The notes under the pieces were generated by a model. The model was not told where the DNA came from. It ran no database searches and was given only the letters and a program-made list of their open reading frames with translations. A program made the position numbers and the translations under genes. 7,288 nucleotides of DNA. It comes from Dehalococcoidia bacterium. GTDB lineage: Bacteria; Chloroflexota; Dehalococcoidia; SAR202; UBA11138. Position 1 is the first letter of the stretch. Each line of letters begins with the position of its first letter. The stretch covers positions 1 to 7,288 of the forward strand of contig JAAXHY010000113.1 of assembly GCA_012270665.1 (NCBI GenBank), read 5' to 3'. This document shows positions 5,905 to 7,288 of the stretch, piece by piece.

Positions 5905-6651
5905 TTGGCGTCCATGCGAGAAAATAGGGTCAAGGCTAAACTGAACAGGGGAGAGGTGTCGGTCGTCCTGTCCGGGCACATGACGCCGGACATAGTAGAC
6001 TGGCTTGGGCCATTAGGCTTCGACGGCGTTTGGATAGAAGGTGAACATGGGCCGGTGGACTTCAAGGACATCCCGGATCTCACCAGGGCGGCGGACATCT
6101 GGGGCATGACCTCGGTAGTCAGAGTCAACCTGAACATACCCGGTGTCATATACCGAACCCTAGACGTGGGCGCGCAGGGCATCGTGGTGCCACATGTGAA
6201 CACTAAGGAAGAGGCGGAAGCGGTGGTGAGCGCGGGTAAGTTCGCGCCGATTGGCGAGCGCGGAATGTATGGCAGCCGCCAGAGCTATGGTGTTGACAAC
6301 TACTTCGCCGAGGCCAATGACCAGAGCCTGCTAATCGTTCTGATAGAGGACATCGTGGCAGTAAACAACCTGGACGAGATACTCGAAGTTGACAACATTG
6401 ACGTGTTCTTCGTCGCGCCCAGCGATCTCGCGCAGTCCATGGGTTACATCGGCCAACTCGGACACCCTGAAGTCACCTCCACGATTGACGGCGCGCTCGC
6501 CAAGATAGCCGCCGCGGGTCGAAATCCGGGGGCGCTGGCGACCGACGCCAACGTAGAGGACTACATCGAGAAGGGCGTGAAGTTCCTGATGACGGGCTGG
6601 CCGGCGTGGGCGCAGTCGGGGGCCGAGGAATTCAAGCGGAAGCTGCCGTAG
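5905..6651 (+). CDS. HpcH/HpaI-family class II aldolase
   Basis: A 248-residue cytoplasmic aldolase of the HpcH/HpaI family. These metal-dependent enzymes cleave 2-keto-4-hydroxy acids to pyruvate plus an aldehyde (or glyoxylate-type product) in breakdown of aromatics and sugar acids. The full family length is present. Key residues: catalytic H48 in EGEHG, R73 in VVRVN, GAQGIVVPHVNT (89-100), GERGMYGSRQ (117-126), metal ligands E148 (LIED) and D174 (APSDL), and the SMGYIGQLGHPEV block (178-190). The segment usually read QxET is here VLIED, a mild deviation near the metal ligand. TTG is chosen because GAGGTG (5894-5899) is five bases upstream; an ATG at 5914 would be 14 bases away. It is divergent from the Nudix gene and followed after 41 bases by the CCA enzyme. 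The actual substrate is not determined. Confidence 0.9.
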   Translation: MASMRENRVKAKLNRGEVSVVLSGHMTPDIVDWLGPLGFDGVWIEGEHGPVDFKDIPDLTRAADIWGMTSVVRVNLNIPGVIYRTLDVGAQGIVVPHVNTKEEAEAVVSAGKFAPIGERGMYGSRQSYGVDNYFAEANDQSLLIVLIEDIVAVNNLDEILEVDNIDVFFVAPSDLAQSMGYIGQLGHPEVTSTIDGALAKIAAAGRNPGALATDANVEDYIEKGVKFLMTGWPAWAQSGAEEFKRKLP

Positions 6652-6692
6652 CGGGTCGTCTCGTTAGACTCAAACCTCAAACGGGGACAAGC

Positions 6693-7288
6693 ATGGATAA
6701 CGTCTCCGATCTGATGGTGTCGGGCATGGAGTCCGATGTTCTCGAATCCGTCCGCGCCGTTGCCGAGGCATCTGAGCGTTGCGAGGTGGAGCCGTATCTG
6801 GTTGGGGGCTTGGTCCGTGATCTTATCAACGGAACGAGCGTATCGCCTGACTTGGACATGACTCTGGTTGGGGCCGACGCCAAGACGTTCGACGACATAG
6901 CGTGTCGGGTGGGCGGCGATATCGTCAAGCGGTCGCAGTTCAACACCGTTGCGCTGAGGGTTGGGGGTCACGGCTTCGACCTCATCATGGCACGTGCCGA
7001 GAGCTACTCTGCGCCCGGCAGTCTGCCGGTTGTGCGGCCGGGGACACTGGATGAAGACCTGGCCAGGCGCGACTTCTCGGTGAACGCGATGGCCGTCTCA
7101 TTGTCAGAGGCGGACTGGGGAGATCTGTTCGATCCGCTAGGCGGAGTGGCTGACCTACGAGAAGGGATACTGCGGATACTGCATCCCGACAGCTTTCGGG
7201 ATGACGCGACTCGAATACTGCGGGCGGCGCGGTACGCGGGTCGGCTGTCTCTTACGCTGTCTCCTGATACGACAGACGCCTTACTCGG
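6693..7288 (+). CDS. cca: CCA tRNA nucleotidyltransferase (partial, runs off the window)
   Basis: The first 198 residues of a class II tRNA nucleotidyltransferase / poly(A)-polymerase-type enzyme, which adds or repairs the 3' CCA end of tRNAs. The head domain is clear: YLVGGLVRDLI (35-45), the catalytic pair D53/D55 in PDLDMTLVG, a third acidic position in FDLIMARAE (D96), and PGSLPVV (108-114). Also present are RRDFSVNAMAV (125-135), which helps select the incoming nucleotide, and LFDPLGGVADLREG (145-158). HPDSFRDDATRILRAARYAGRL (from 164) follows, the start of the helical neck. The frame is open at the window edge, so the body, tail and any HD domain are outside. The ATG has GGGGA (6683-6687) five bases upstream. 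A poly(A) polymerase reading is less likely but cannot be excluded without the C-terminal part. Confidence 0.9.
   Translation, partial: MDNVSDLMVSGMESDVLESVRAVAEASERCEVEPYLVGGLVRDLINGTSVSPDLDMTLVGADAKTFDDIACRVGGDIVKRSQFNTVALRVGGHGFDLIMARAESYSAPGSLPVVRPGTLDEDLARRDFSVNAMAVSLSEADWGDLFDPLGGVADLREGILRILHPDSFRDDATRILRAARYAGRLSLTLSPDTTDALL

Noticed and set aside
6658..6669. GTCT-CGTT-AGAC mini-hairpin between the aldolase and cca genes
   Set aside because: The stem is only four pairs with no T-run, too weak to call a terminator.

Overview
The window looks like a GC-rich (roughly 60 % by eye) bacterial chromosome segment with tightly packed, ordinary metabolic genes. The mix of genes recalls environmental Chloroflexota (Dehalococcoidia / SAR202-type genomes): a hydantoinase-like amidohydrolase, an AHL-lactonase-like MBL-fold protein, a putative F420-dependent PPOX protein of the Rv0121 type, an HpcH/HpaI aldolase, and frequent TTG/GTG starts. 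That placement is inference from gene content, not from a marker gene. No RNA gene, CRISPR array, insertion sequence or phage gene was seen.

Layout. On the minus strand, 73-1503 encodes a dihydropyrimidinase-like cyclic amidohydrolase, with a good sigma70-type promoter just upstream (1536-1563). Diverging from it on the plus strand is a compact run that is probably one operon: an MBL-fold hydrolase (1636-2178), a PPOX/F420 protein (2160-2603), a TPR lipoprotein (2625-3281) and an MFS transporter (3290-4513). After a 200-base gap come a small zinc-ribbon/DUF4177-like protein (4714-5064) and the remnant of a HAD hydrolase gene (about 5098-5252). The remnant ends against a convergent zinc-ribbon Nudix hydrolase (5249-5740, minus). 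The Nudix gene and a plus-strand HpcH/HpaI aldolase (5905-6651) diverge from a shared control region with two TATAAT boxes. The window ends inside a CCA tRNA nucleotidyltransferase gene (6693-7288, open at the edge).

How they fit. The amidohydrolase, aldolase and MFS carrier suggest uptake and breakdown of small organic compounds. The Nudix and CCA enzymes are housekeeping. The most notable signal is gene decay. The MBL-fold gene keeps its first and last parts but lacks the segment that carries the HxHxDH metal motif, and its tail appears frameshifted. The HAD gene is reduced to its first motif plus what may be its last few residues. I did not find convincing evidence of a new multi-gene system.
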